Below, one piece after another: positions 26,301-34,361 of a DNA stretch of 64,000 bases. The DNA lies in assembly GCA_017450435.1 (NCBI GenBank), contig JAFSTO010000056.1:218564-282563 (forward strand), given 5' to 3'. Both the position numbers and the translations under genes were made by a program. Source of the stretch: Paludibacteraceae bacterium (GTDB lineage Bacteria > Bacteroidota > Bacteroidia > Bacteroidales > Paludibacteraceae). Positions within the stretch are counted from its first letter, which is position 1, and each line of letters starts with the position of its first letter. The notes under the pieces were generated by a model. The model made no database searches. It was given only the letters and a program-made list of their open reading frames with translations, and was not told the DNA's origin.

Positions 26301-26561
26301 ACCGGAGGTTACTTTCGCTGTCATGGAGCGATATCCGACGTAAGAAACGGCGATAACAGCCCCGTCCGGCACGTCAATACTGAAGTATCCGTCATAGTCG
26401 GTGACTGTTCCGTTTGATGTTCCTTGCTGTACGATGGTGGCACCGATGACCGGCTCACCGGCAGGGTCGGTGACGCGGCCTCGTATCGGACGGGCTAAGG
26501 CAATGGTTGTAAAAAGAAGAAGCGGCAGAAAAATAGCACGTAAAAAAAACGGATTCTTCAT
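23361..26561 (-). CDS. SusC-like TonB-dependent outer-membrane transporter
   Basis: Full-length SusC of 1066 residues. It has a signal peptide (MKNPFFLRAIFLPLLLFTTIALA), a carboxypeptidase-like beta domain (GRVTDPAGEPVIGATIV to about residue 95), the TonB/plug start VVVVGYGTQRRSDVTGS, plug block VESIEILKDAGSAAIYGSRA, and a barrel ending LFSFGLDVTF. It is the first gene of the susC-susD-GH97 operon. It would import alpha-glucan oligosaccharides bound by its SusD partner (substrate inferred). Confidence 0.95.
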   Translation of the reverse strand: MKNPFFLRAIFLPLLLFTTIALARPIRGRVTDPAGEPVIGATIVQQGTSNGTVTDYDGYFSIDVPDGAVIAVSYVGYRSMTAKVTSGTTVCNFSLEEDSEVLEDVVVVGYGTQRRSDVTGSISSVSTEEIQDFSAKSLAESLSGLAAGVTVTKGSGSPGEAADILIRGAGSINGMAPLYVVDGVAQDAGFNFNMRDVESIEILKDAGSAAIYGSRAAGGVILITTKKGKAEKTQVNLNARVGWRNITGNIRLLGTEDWIRARDAWGTGSTLDILGVTAASDLPNTDWMDVMFGTGIEQEYNISVSQAAEKTKFFLSFGYMDEKGTYMDTRAQRFSLRANIDHKISKHVSLGESIYGSMTKTNPATNSSIYNHTIPFRTVPVAEVKDQDGNYAPTPILVGSGPNFAGLEDAFHVFHDDNYNLNAQAYLNIDFTHGFTWRTTGAANVSAWSQNRFTEYKDFGPVQVGVPGGQLNSYAGTALRLMFNSVLTYEGSWAGHSLKAMVGTEWWRYDGYNLSVTSYNFAIPIAQSIALASTGPTKDASDGIPMERRGAAFARLNYDYNGRYLITANFRADASDRFVKKHRWGFFPSVNAGWRLSEEAFMKENVGDWWDNAKLRASWGILGNDNIAQYMYMSTYSLSGISHAFDNTSTQQTGAWVAVLGNEDLKWEEVNQWDIGLDLGFFSNRLTLTYDYYNRQTRDMLYRGALPLTSGMSYYFSSDDPGNTVSVMFNAGLVENKGHEVSVEWKERRGDFSYGIGINLSFNQNRVKRIGNVPGASIIDRGVDNSWSLIARTEDGNPMSLFYGYGVKGIFSSQSEVDEYNRYALDKWREQNPTHPYGFADNGQPLNAEGKEIGIYYQQPNTGVGDLIYDDNGLGRVTAASRKYIGNPWPKAVMGLNISFGWKGIDIAAVFNGAFGFDIMNLVKPYTHTFSSDNTTATIFTTSCFGKDNTTVTDLPRVGYLNESGSMIGDGAANKNYSRVSAFLVERGDYFKLKNLSVGYTLPQRYSRKAYMEKLRIYFSAQNLFTITRYSGMDPEIGGDALMYNVDNINRYIPSRLFSFGLDVTF

Positions 26562-26597
26562 GGCGGGAGTTTAGTTGGTACATCATTTGTTGCCAAA

Positions 26598-26616
26598 TAG
26601 CACTTTTAAGTGGCTA
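26598..26616. promoter_or_regulatory. Imperfect palindrome upstream of susC
   Basis: TAGCACTT and AAGTGGCTA flank a TT centre about 40 bp upstream of the susC start. No good -33/-7 pair was found here, so this could be an operator for the local regulator; weak evidence. Confidence 0.25.
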
Positions 26617-26655
26617 AATGGAACAGGTCTTTGTTAAGTCAATGTGGCAAGATAG

Positions 26656-26689
26656 AAAATCAGCAGGTCGGTTAGTGACCGGCCTGCTG
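26656..26689 (-). terminator. Intrinsic terminator after the secreted T9SS-tailed gene
   Basis: A 12 bp stem (CAGCAGGCCGGT/ACCGACCTGCTG on the minus strand, one G-U pair) with a 5 nt loop is followed by ATTTTC. It separates the upstream gene from susC, so susC needs its own promoter. Confidence 0.6.
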
Positions 26690-26707
26690 AGACAAAGGGA
26701 AGGTTTT

Positions 26708-27508
26708 TTATTTGCTTAACACTATTTTCTCGCTTACGCGTTTGCCGTTGTCGTATATTGATGTGCGGATAAATACGCCCTCAGCGGGAACTTCGCTCAA
26801 GCGTGCACCGAGCACATTGTAATATTCGACTGCTACCGGTTTAATGTCAGCGGAAACGACGTCTTCAACTCCTGTGCTGAGGATACAAGGAGCGGCATAT
26901 CCTGTTACGTTCTGGTTGAACATGTTGCCACCCTCGTATTCGTCCCAATACAGGTCTTCACTCGTTTTGTTGCCGGTGTAGGGGGCAAAAGTGAAGAGGC
27001 AGTCGGCGCCATCAGCTTGGGTGGTGTTAACTTCGTTTACGTCCCACATCCACCAACCTGCACCCGGGTTGTCGGATGTGAATTCAAATACGAAAATCTG
27101 ACCATAGACATACACTATGCTATCCTTCATAATAGCTTTGGACGGGTCAACCATCACTTGCTTGAAGTTGCAGGTCATGCCGTAGATATTGCCGTTGATT
27201 TGTTTGAGGCGGCGGAAGTCCTGATGGGTGTCGCCGTAGTTGGTCCAGTTGTTGAAGGCAATACTGCGCGATGCACCCTCGGCTGTGGCAGGAGCTTTAA
27301 CATAATCCTCTAACCACGTTCCGGTGATGTCAATTGCGAAAACGAATGTCTCGTCCACCTCCATATCGTTGGAGGCTGCGAACTGTCCGCTTGCACAGTC
27401 GTACTTAACGATGTAGCGGCCGTCAGTACCAATCGGATTGTTGAGTGTGTAAGCACTCGCACACAGAGCCACCATGCAGGCTGCTAAAAGAGAAGAGATT
27501 TTTTTCAT
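26708..27508 (-). CDS. Secreted protein of unknown function with T9SS-type C-terminal tail
   Basis: The product of 266 residues has a signal peptide (MKKISSLLAACMVALCASA) and a beta-rich, Trp-containing body (WWMWDVNEVNTT, DGADCLFTFAPYTG) that I do not recognise. The C-terminus VEYYNVLGARLSEVPAEGVF followed by a basic VSEKIVL end is a typical type IX secretion sorting domain. It has its own promoter and terminator and sits directly upstream of susC. A surface-exposed accessory to the alpha-glucan system is possible, but no sequence motif shows it. Confidence 0.8.
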   Translation of the reverse strand: MKKISSLLAACMVALCASAYTLNNPIGTDGRYIVKYDCASGQFAASNDMEVDETFVFAIDITGTWLEDYVKAPATAEGASRSIAFNNWTNYGDTHQDFRRLKQINGNIYGMTCNFKQVMVDPSKAIMKDSIVYVYGQIFVFEFTSDNPGAGWWMWDVNEVNTTQADGADCLFTFAPYTGNKTSEDLYWDEYEGGNMFNQNVTGYAAPCILSTGVEDVVSADIKPVAVEYYNVLGARLSEVPAEGVFIRTSIYDNGKRVSEKIVLSK

Positions 27509-27557
27509 AGTTGTAAATGATTTAGGTTAATAGTATGTTTTGTCGAAATTGGTGCTG

Positions 27558-27589
27558 CAAAGTTAATACAAAAAAAACGCTTTGTCAAA
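27558..27589 (-). promoter_or_regulatory. Promoter of the T9SS-tailed secreted gene
   Basis: On the minus strand, TTTG (27589-27586), 20 nt, then TAACTTTG (27565-27558): a full Bacteroidota consensus with a 5' leader of about 45 nt. Confidence 0.8.
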
Positions 27590-27744
27590 CAATCAATGAC
27601 GAATATAGATTTTTTGCGCTTTTAATTATTGGTATTATGTTGACGTTTAAATGATTTTTAAATAATAGCAGAAAAGAAAATATAGATGGAATAGAAGAAA
27701 TATTCTCTATATTCCTTTGGAAACAGAACATAAATAACCGTCAG

Positions 27745-27777
27745 ATTTGGCAATGTTGGAAAAAAGAATTATCTTTG
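27745..27777 (+). promoter_or_regulatory. Promoter of the GH87-like gene
   Basis: TTTG (27745-27748), 21 nt, TATCTTTG (27770-27777). The expected transcript start lies only about 10 nt before ATG 27795, which rules out the upstream in-frame ATG at 27747. Confidence 0.65.
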
Positions 27778-27794
27778 TGAAATCAAACCCCAAA

Positions 27795-29819
27795 ATGAGT
27801 AAATATATGTCTATATTTTTGTCAAGAAGGCCGGCGGTTGTGGTGCTGCTTGTAATGTGCTGTGAGGCAGTCTGTGGTCAGTCATACCCGTTTGGCGAGG
27901 ATGCATTGCAGCGAGGTTGGTACAGCAGACCTTACACTCGTTATGAAGCAGAGGTTAATCAGTGTCGTTCAAATGGTGTGTTTCTCCCCTTGTCAGAGGA
28001 CCAGCGTACACTGCAGAGCGAGGCTACGCATCAGCAGGCGGTTCAACTGTTGAACGCAGGCGATTATGTAGAGTGGACAACCGGCTCATCGGGGAAGGGA
28101 CTGACTATACGCTTCTCCTTGCCGGACAGCTCGGAGGGTACAGGCACGGAAGGCAGTTTTGTGGTGCGTAACACAGATGGAAACAGGGAGTTATTTGCGC
28201 AATCATTTACGCTCTCTTCATACCACGCATGGCAATACACGGCAAGCGGAGCTAATTACCCTGACAACACTCCGGGGGCAGGCAAGCTGACCCGTATGAA
28301 GTTCGATGAAACGCATTTTCTTCTGCAGGCTGAAGTGACGGCAGGTTCGACGATAAGAATAGAAAGAGCAGATAACAGTGACAAAGCTTATACTATTGAC
28401 TTTATCGAGCTGGAACCCGTACCTGAGCCTAAAACCGCCGCAGATATAGCCGCGCTTGGAGTGGTGAGAGTATATAATCCTTCGTCAGATGGTGACGTGG
28501 GCAGTTTTATCAACAACAACGGCGGGCAGACACTTTTTATCCCTGCCGGGCGTTATGAAACAGACAAGAGGATATATCTTAATACAGAAGGCACAAAAGT
28601 GATTGGCGCCGGAGAGTGGTACACCGAGATTTTTTTTACCGCTTCGTCTGACAATGGTTCCACATATAGTCATCGCGGTTTTGAGGGAAGCCGGAACAAC
28701 CTGCTGGTTGAGGGACTATATTTGAATACCGTTAACAACAAACGTTACTATCAGAACAATGACAGCAAGCAGGTTGGCAAGGGTTTTCAAGGCGGTTTCG
28801 GTACGGGCTCCGTTATCCGTCACTGTTGGGTTGAGCACTTCGAGTGTGGTGCGTGGATAGCTGATTACTCCGGTAATAACAGCCGGCAACTGACGGTGGA
28901 GTATTGTCGTTTTCGCAACAACTACGCCGATGGCATCAATTTGTGCAAAGGTTCTACCGCTCATGTGGTCAGGTACTGCTCGTTCAGGAACAACGGCGAT
29001 GACGATATGGCATCGTGGTCAACGGGAAACTTGTGCTCCGGCAACGTGTTCGAGTACTGCACTGCAGAGAACAACTGGCGTGCTTCGTCGTTAGGATTCT
29101 TCGGCGGTCAGAACCAGACTGCTCACCATATAGCTGTTTATGACGCATTGGAGAGTGGTGTACGTGCCACATGCGACTTCGCAGGAACGGGGTTCAAGAC
29201 CACAGGCAGGATTCTCCTTCATGATATCAGTATTGTTCACTGCGGCTGCCCAAGCGGTACAAGAGGAACGGCGGGCGATTTCTGGGGAAATATGGCGGGA
29301 GCAATGGCGCTCACCGCCACAGCCAACTATGACCTGAACAACGTAGAAATATATGATATAGATATCGTTGACAGTCGCACTCACGCTGTGTGGCTGCGTG
29401 GCGCTAACGGCCGTAAAATCAATAATCTTGTACTGGAGCGCGTGAGTGTTAGTGGCGCTGCCGGATACGGCGTCTATTATAGCGGAGCGCAAGGCACGGC
29501 ACGCTATTGTATGCTTTCGTTTGAGAACTGTAGCAGCGGTGAACAGTCGGCACACATGCCCACTTTCGTGATTACCGAGCAGTGCAGCGGCGATGATTTG
29601 AAGGTGGTGGGACAGGGCGTTGAGACATTTTCCGCTATTGCAGTGAATGGCGGGGTGGTGGTAAGTTGTGTGGATATGTGTCCTATAAGTGTGTTTGACC
29701 CCGCGGGCAGAAAACAAGGAGAGTATATGTGTGGAGCAAACACGTTCATCCCGCTTGATTCAGGCGTGTACATGATTCGTACCGGCTCAGGGCAAACGCT
29801 GAAAACAATTGCCTTTTGA
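27795..29819 (+). CDS. Secreted GH87-like beta-helix glucanase with CBM-like N-terminus and T9SS tail
   Basis: The product of 674 residues has a signal peptide and an N-terminal CBM6/35-like domain (YEAEVNQCRSNG ... YTIDFIELEP). A right-handed parallel beta-helix follows (about 215-590). The motifs DGINLCKG (Asp near 379) and NNGDDDMASWS (Asp pair near 401-403) match the spaced Asp residues of GH87 alpha-1,3-glucanases and mycodextranases. The C-terminal ISVFDPAGRKQGEY ... LDSGVYMIR is a T9SS sorting domain. It lies beside a susCD/GH97 operon and a SusR-like regulator. GH87 assignment is by motif recall; another beta-helix hydrolase family remains possible. Confidence 0.75.
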   Translation: MSKYMSIFLSRRPAVVVLLVMCCEAVCGQSYPFGEDALQRGWYSRPYTRYEAEVNQCRSNGVFLPLSEDQRTLQSEATHQQAVQLLNAGDYVEWTTGSSGKGLTIRFSLPDSSEGTGTEGSFVVRNTDGNRELFAQSFTLSSYHAWQYTASGANYPDNTPGAGKLTRMKFDETHFLLQAEVTAGSTIRIERADNSDKAYTIDFIELEPVPEPKTAADIAALGVVRVYNPSSDGDVGSFINNNGGQTLFIPAGRYETDKRIYLNTEGTKVIGAGEWYTEIFFTASSDNGSTYSHRGFEGSRNNLLVEGLYLNTVNNKRYYQNNDSKQVGKGFQGGFGTGSVIRHCWVEHFECGAWIADYSGNNSRQLTVEYCRFRNNYADGINLCKGSTAHVVRYCSFRNNGDDDMASWSTGNLCSGNVFEYCTAENNWRASSLGFFGGQNQTAHHIAVYDALESGVRATCDFAGTGFKTTGRILLHDISIVHCGCPSGTRGTAGDFWGNMAGAMALTATANYDLNNVEIYDIDIVDSRTHAVWLRGANGRKINNLVLERVSVSGAAGYGVYYSGAQGTARYCMLSFENCSSGEQSAHMPTFVITEQCSGDDLKVVGQGVETFSAIAVNGGVVVSCVDMCPISVFDPAGRKQGEYMCGANTFIPLDSGVYMIRTGSGQTLKTIAF

Positions 29820-29861
29820 AAGCTTCAATAAAAAAGACCTTAAAACTAATTATTCATAACC

Positions 29862-31436
29862 ATGATGAAGACAAGAATAGTATTGCTATTGTCAGCATTG
29901 TCAGTGTGCGTCATGTTGCGTTTAGAAGACAACTTGTTGTCGCTTGGAAAGTTAGATTCGCTTGACGCTTATCTTGAAAGACGTGCGGAGTACGATATGC
30001 GCAAGGAGCTAAGAATGGACAGTCTGAAGCAGACAGCAATGACGCAGTATCAGTTATATGAGCTTCTTACGGAAGAGTATGCTTCGTATGAGTTCGACTC
30101 GGCATTACTCTACGTGAACAAACTTATTGATGAGGCGGTGCGCTCTGCTGACGCAAACAAGATAACCCGTGCGTATGTAAAGAAGAGTTTTGTGTATTTG
30201 TCTGCGGGTCTGTTCAAGGAAAGTGCCGACCTCTTGGAGTCAATCAATGTCAGCTCATCTGATGTCTCTACCCGAATAATGTACTACACCACCTATGCGC
30301 GTTTGCTTTACGACTTGGCGGACTATAATCATTCAGAACTGTATCATTCGTACGTGGTCAAAGGTAATACTCTCACGGATAGTGCGCTGATGTTTCTTTC
30401 TCCTCTTGACACATCCCGTTATTGGTATGCAGAGGCAGTGAGAGATATGAAAACAGAAAACTACAGCCGTGCCTTGGAACGCTTCCGTTTTCAGCTGCTT
30501 GCATCTGATATCACTGAGCATGAGAAGGCAATAACGTTTTCTTCTATGGGGTATATTTATCATGTACTGGGAATGAGTGAAGAGAGCCTATGTTATAACA
30601 CTCTTGCAGCAATAAGCGATATTCGCAACTCGACGAAAGAGGCCGTGGCACTGCGTAATGTGGCTTTGCATGTTTTTCGCGATGGTGATACTCAAACGGC
30701 AATGAGGTATATCAGATACGCGTTGGACGATGCGCAGTTTTATAATGCCCGGCACCGCCAGCTTGAGATAAGCCAGATTCTGCCCATCATCGAAAGTTCT
30801 TTCATGGAGCAACAGGAAGAGCAACACAAAAGCATGACGCGGCAAACAGTAGTGACTTATGTACTGATTCTCGTATTACTCATTGCTATTGTTGTTATAG
30901 TTAACCGTGTTCGGGCGGCAAGAAGGGCAAGCCGCACAATAGAGAAAATCAACTTGCGTCTGAGAGAGGCGAATAAGATAAGAGAGGAGTATATCAGCAC
31001 CCTTTTGTGTGCGCAGACGGAGAGCATCAACAAACTCGAACAGTATCAGCGCTGGGTGAAGAAAAGGGCTCAGGAGCGTCGGACGGATGAATTGCAGACC
31101 GTGCCGACGGGCTTCAATGTGACTAAGTCAAGAACAGAGTTCTATAAGCAGTTCGACGAGATGTTTCTGCAGGTGTTCCCTGATTTTGTCAGTTGTTTTA
31201 ATGCGTTGCTCCGCCCCGATGAACAGATTATTCCCGACAAGCGTGAGTTGCTCAACACTGACCTGCGTATCTTCGCACTCATCCGGCTCGGAGTAACCGA
31301 TAACGAAAAGATTGCCCAAGTGCTTGATTATTCAGTCAATACTATTTACACTTACAAGACGCGTGTGAAGAACCGGAGCGACATGCCGACAGAAGAGTTC
31401 AATCGCCGTGTCATGTCCATTCCTGCCATTTCTTAA
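29862..31436 (+). CDS. SusR-like TPR / membrane / DUF6377 transcriptional regulator
   Basis: The product of 524 residues has an N-terminal hydrophobic segment, a TPR-rich periplasmic sensor part (about 30-320), one membrane helix (TYVLILVLLIAIVVIV, about 330-347), a coiled-coil, and a cytoplasmic DUF6377 region. That region ends in a LuxR-like helix-turn-helix (DLRIFALIRLGVTDNEKIAQ, then YSVNTIYTYKTRVKNR). This matches SusR, the maltose-sensing activator of the starch locus. It follows the GH87-like gene by 42 bp and probably senses an alpha-glucan oligosaccharide to activate the adjacent susCD/GH97 operon. Confidence 0.85.
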   Translation: MMKTRIVLLLSALSVCVMLRLEDNLLSLGKLDSLDAYLERRAEYDMRKELRMDSLKQTAMTQYQLYELLTEEYASYEFDSALLYVNKLIDEAVRSADANKITRAYVKKSFVYLSAGLFKESADLLESINVSSSDVSTRIMYYTTYARLLYDLADYNHSELYHSYVVKGNTLTDSALMFLSPLDTSRYWYAEAVRDMKTENYSRALERFRFQLLASDITEHEKAITFSSMGYIYHVLGMSEESLCYNTLAAISDIRNSTKEAVALRNVALHVFRDGDTQTAMRYIRYALDDAQFYNARHRQLEISQILPIIESSFMEQQEEQHKSMTRQTVVTYVLILVLLIAIVVIVNRVRAARRASRTIEKINLRLREANKIREEYISTLLCAQTESINKLEQYQRWVKKRAQERRTDELQTVPTGFNVTKSRTEFYKQFDEMFLQVFPDFVSCFNALLRPDEQIIPDKRELLNTDLRIFALIRLGVTDNEKIAQVLDYSVNTIYTYKTRVKNRSDMPTEEFNRRVMSIPAIS

Positions 31437-31449
31437 ATGCCCGTGGAGC

Positions 31450-31494
31450 ACAAAAAGAAAGAGACGGCCAAGCTGCCCGTCTCTTTCTTTTTGT
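31450..31494. terminator. Bidirectional terminator between the regulator gene and uxaB
   Basis: A perfect 18 bp inverted repeat, ACAAAAAGAAAGAGACGG and its complement, has a 9 nt loop. A-rich and T-rich arms allow termination in both directions between convergent genes. Confidence 0.9.
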
Positions 31495-31508
31495 ACATCC
31501 GCCGGATA

Positions 31509-33041
31509 TTACAACATGTTTTTCACCTTGTCAACGAAGCCCTCTACCTTGTCGGCAACGAGCATTGCTTTGACGGTGTTGAGCATTCCGATACTTTGTA
31601 TTGACTCAAGGTAGTCAACCACCATGTCGGTGAGTCCCGGAATCTTGTTCAGGTCTTCTTTGGACTCTTTCCAGATAACGTCTGTAGCGCCGAGCACGCC
31701 TTCAGCCACCTTTCTCAGGTCGCCTGTCGCCCAAAGTTGCTGCAGCAGGTCCATTATCTCTTGTGCATCGTTTGGCTGTATAGGTGCGCCGTCCTCGCGT
31801 ACACCGCCTTTGTAGTAGGTGATGATGGCTGCCAGGCCGAGTACAAGTCCTTTCGGGAGGCTGCCTTTGCGCTCAAGGTAAGTCTTCAGACCGGGCAGGT
31901 CGCGTGTCTCGAACTTCGGGAACGAGTTGAGCATGATGCTGGTAACCTGGTGGTCAACGTAGGGGTTATTGAAGCGCTCAAGAACGCTCTCGCCGTAGGC
32001 ACGGAGTTCGTCTTTCGGCAGGTTGAGGGTCTCAAGAAGCTCGTCGAACATAACCTTGTGAATATATTTGCCGAGGACCTCATGGTTGCATGCGTCGCGA
32101 ACGATATTGACTCCGCTGAGATATGTAACAGGCGACAGAACGGTGTGAGGGCCATTGAGCAAGGTCACCTTACGCTCGTGATAAGGCTTCTCCGATTCGG
32201 CGATAAGAACGTTCAAGCCGGCTTTGTTGGCGGGGAACTCAGCCTCAAGTTCTGCTATGGACATGTTCTCAGGTTTCTCTATTACCCACAGGTGGAAAAT
32301 CTCAGCCTGGACAACGAGGTTGTCGGTGTACCCGATCTTCTCTTGAATCTCGGCGATGTCCTTGCGGGGGAATCCGGGAACGATACGGTCAACGAGAGTA
32401 GCGCAGACGTAGTTGTATTTCTCAAACCACTCTTTGAATCCTTCATAGTCAACGCCGAAGTCATCTTTCCAAAGCTCGATGTACTTGCGTATGCAGTCCT
32501 TCAGGTGGTGTCCGTTGAGGAAGATGAGCTCGCAAGGCATGAAGATAAGTCCTTTCTTCGGGTCTCCTTCAAAAGTCTTGTATCGGCGGAAAAGGAGCTG
32601 AACGAGCTTGCCGGGATAAGCGGATGCCGGAGCGTCGGTGAACTTACAAGCGGGGTCAAAGGTGATGCCTGCCTCTGTGGTGTTGGAGATGACGAAACGA
32701 ATTTCAGGCTGGTCGGCGAGCGCCATGAAAGCAGCGTTCTGGCTGTAAGGGTTGAGTGCGCGGCTGATGACGTCGATACGCTCAAGAGTGTTGACAGCCT
32801 TGCCGTCAAGACGCCCTTGGAGGTTGACGTGATACAGGCAGTCCTGCCCGTTAAGCCACTCCACCATACCTTTGTCAATCGGCTGAACAACTGCCACAGA
32901 ACCGTTGAAGTTGGTCTTCTGGTTCATGTTCCATACAATCCAGTCCACAAATGCGCGGAGGAAATTACCCTCACCGAACTGAATAATCTTCTCCGGTGCC
33001 ACCGATTTGGGCGCCGTGAGTTTGTTGAGTGCTTTTTTCAT
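31509..33041 (-). CDS. uxaB: Tagaturonate reductase (altronate oxidoreductase)
   Basis: Reduces D-tagaturonate to D-altronate with NADH in galacturonate catabolism (cytoplasm). The product of 510 residues belongs to the long-chain mannitol dehydrogenase family: N-terminal Rossmann-type IIQFGEGNFLRAFVDW and FVISNTTEAGI. The catalytic region is LLNGPHTVLSPVTYLSG, followed by YVDHQVTSIMLNSFPKF. The gene stands alone between a terminator and its own promoter; other hexuronate genes are not in the window. A 437-codon antisense frame over it is a codon-bias shadow. Confidence 0.9.
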   Translation of the reverse strand: MKKALNKLTAPKSVAPEKIIQFGEGNFLRAFVDWIVWNMNQKTNFNGSVAVVQPIDKGMVEWLNGQDCLYHVNLQGRLDGKAVNTLERIDVISRALNPYSQNAAFMALADQPEIRFVISNTTEAGITFDPACKFTDAPASAYPGKLVQLLFRRYKTFEGDPKKGLIFMPCELIFLNGHHLKDCIRKYIELWKDDFGVDYEGFKEWFEKYNYVCATLVDRIVPGFPRKDIAEIQEKIGYTDNLVVQAEIFHLWVIEKPENMSIAELEAEFPANKAGLNVLIAESEKPYHERKVTLLNGPHTVLSPVTYLSGVNIVRDACNHEVLGKYIHKVMFDELLETLNLPKDELRAYGESVLERFNNPYVDHQVTSIMLNSFPKFETRDLPGLKTYLERKGSLPKGLVLGLAAIITYYKGGVREDGAPIQPNDAQEIMDLLQQLWATGDLRKVAEGVLGATDVIWKESKEDLNKIPGLTDMVVDYLESIQSIGMLNTVKAMLVADKVEGFVDKVKNML

Positions 33042-33082
33042 TATGATTGAGTTTTGTTATGTGTGTTTTGCAATTCCGTATG

Positions 33083-33114
33083 CAAAGGTACTAAATATAT
33101 CTGATATTTGCAAT
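33083..33114 (-). promoter_or_regulatory. Promoter of uxaB
   Basis: On the minus strand, ATTG (33114-33111, near-consensus -33), 20 nt, TACCTTTGCA (33090-33083 core); transcript start is about 40 nt before the ATG. Confidence 0.75.
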
Positions 33115-33222
33115 ATTTATATGTTTTTTTTGCTATCACTGCGTTTAAAGGTGCCGCATCGCTGTAAGAAGACGGAGTAAGGAACAGGGAACACCTGCAG
33201 AAACATCTCGCCGGATATAACA

Positions 33223-33256
33223 GAAGAACGCAAGCGTTGTTTCGCTTGCGTTCTTC
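33223..33256. other. 14 bp perfect hairpin in the uxaB upstream region
   Basis: GAAGAACGCAAGCG pairs perfectly with CGCTTGCGTTCTTC around a 6 nt loop. No U-run follows on either strand. The rest of the 555 bp gap (33042-33596) holds the uxaB promoter and the larger inverted repeat at 33395-33497; no gene was seen in it. Confidence 0.6.
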
Positions 33257-33394
33257 CGTTGTTGTATATGGTGCATGGCGCCACCTGTTTTTTGGAATTT
33301 TCCTGACAAGACTTGTGTTTTAGGTGCGTGGCAATTTTGAAAAATGGAGACATTTGGTTTTGGCGATTATACTCTGAAACCCCGGATAACCCGG

Positions 33395-33497
33395 AAAAAA
33401 CAGCCCGGCGGCAGGTTATCTTATACAAGGCGCTTGCTATACCTTGTCCAAGAAAAATGAAAAAGAGAATAATAACCTGCCGCCGTCCTGCTTTTTT
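33395..33497. terminator. Large inverted repeat with U-runs on both sides (operon end)
   Basis: CGGCGGCAGGTTAT (33406-33419) is repeated inverted at 33472-33485. A 52 nt spacer contains a small CAAGG/CCTTG hairpin. A6 lies on the left flank and T6 on the right, so it can act as a terminator for the minus-strand operon ending at 33597, or be a short repetitive element. Confidence 0.5.
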
Positions 33498-33596
33498 AAT
33501 TATTTCTCCCAAATTAAGTTCTCGTTTCCGCCCCTATTTGCCCTGACCTTGTTGCGTCTCTACCTATGTCGGCACATCGCAACTTCGTCTCTTCAA

Positions 33597-34361
33597 TCAA
33601 ATCCCTCGTACATTGTTCATCTGTCCTTCGTACTTTCTCCCCCCTGTTTTTTTCCTCTTTACTATAGCATATCCTATAGCGAGCACGAGTATCAACACAG
33701 CGGGCAGTTCTCCGATGGGTGTTTCGACTGGGTCTTCACGGTCGTAATCCGGTCGCAAATCCTCATCCTCTACGTCAAGCGCACCTCTCTTCGCCCTTCC
33801 TCCGACGGTGCTCTCTTCCGTGGTGACACCTCCGGTGACTGATGATGCGGCAAAAGGCACTATATATGCCGTGGCGGGAAGCGCGGTTGTTGCAATGTTG
33901 TAAGCCCCGGATATGTTACCGGACGCACCACCGGCTGTGTTTCCATGAGCTGACGACACGTTACCGCCGAAACCACCGCCGGAGACGTAGCTTTTTATGC
34001 TCTGCTCAAACTCAGACTTCTGACCGGAAACCACCGCCGACGAAACGTGTTGCGACCTGCCGTGATGGTAGGGGAGCGTCTGATATGTAAAGCTTGTTGC
34101 GAGAGAGGGCACCGGCTTGTTATTACTTTTCACCGACAACCGGTAGCTGTTTGCTAACTGACTGCCACTGACAGGCGATTGATGAAAATCGGCTGTAGGA
34201 TAGTTTTTTATCATGGGAGAGAGTTCCACAGAGTTACCCATCCCGCTATTGACAGAAAACGGCTCGTTATCAACATCTCTGTGAAACCACATACGCGCTC
34301 CGGCAAGAGCAACGGCAATCACCATCACTATTGCACACGATATATAAAGCGAACGATTCAT
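33597..34361 (-). CDS. Bitopic membrane protein with C-terminal sorting-like tail
   Basis: The product of 254 residues has an N-terminal hydrophobic helix (SCAIVMVIAVALAGARMW), a low-complexity Ser/Gly/Asn-rich middle (SGGGFGGNVSSAHGNTAGG), and a C-terminal acidic stretch. The C-terminus is PIGELPAVLILVLAIGYAI followed by KRKKTGGRK. This Pro-Ile-Gly plus membrane helix plus basic cluster resembles tripartite sorting tails, but no processing enzyme is in the window. The ATG overlaps the previous stop by 4 bp, so the two are translationally coupled. The last residues are encoded by a CGTACAT/CGTACTT word array. No family recognised. Confidence 0.7.
   Translation of the reverse strand: MNRSLYISCAIVMVIAVALAGARMWFHRDVDNEPFSVNSGMGNSVELSPMIKNYPTADFHQSPVSGSQLANSYRLSVKSNNKPVPSLATSFTYQTLPYHHGRSQHVSSAVVSGQKSEFEQSIKSYVSGGGFGGNVSSAHGNTAGGASGNISGAYNIATTALPATAYIVPFAASSVTGGVTTEESTVGGRAKRGALDVEDEDLRPDYDREDPVETPIGELPAVLILVLAIGYAIVKRKKTGGRKYEGQMNNVRGI
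33600..33640 (-). repeat. CGTACATTG/CGTACTT word array at the gene 3' end
   Basis: TCGTACATTGTTCATC then TCCTTCGTACTTTC lie over the last codons. Same word family as in the SusD signal peptide at 2862-2908. Confidence 0.5.

Noticed and set aside
31737-33050. 437-codon open frame antisense to uxaB
   Set aside because: It lies entirely over a clear enzyme gene and has no domain or promoter; it is a codon-usage shadow.
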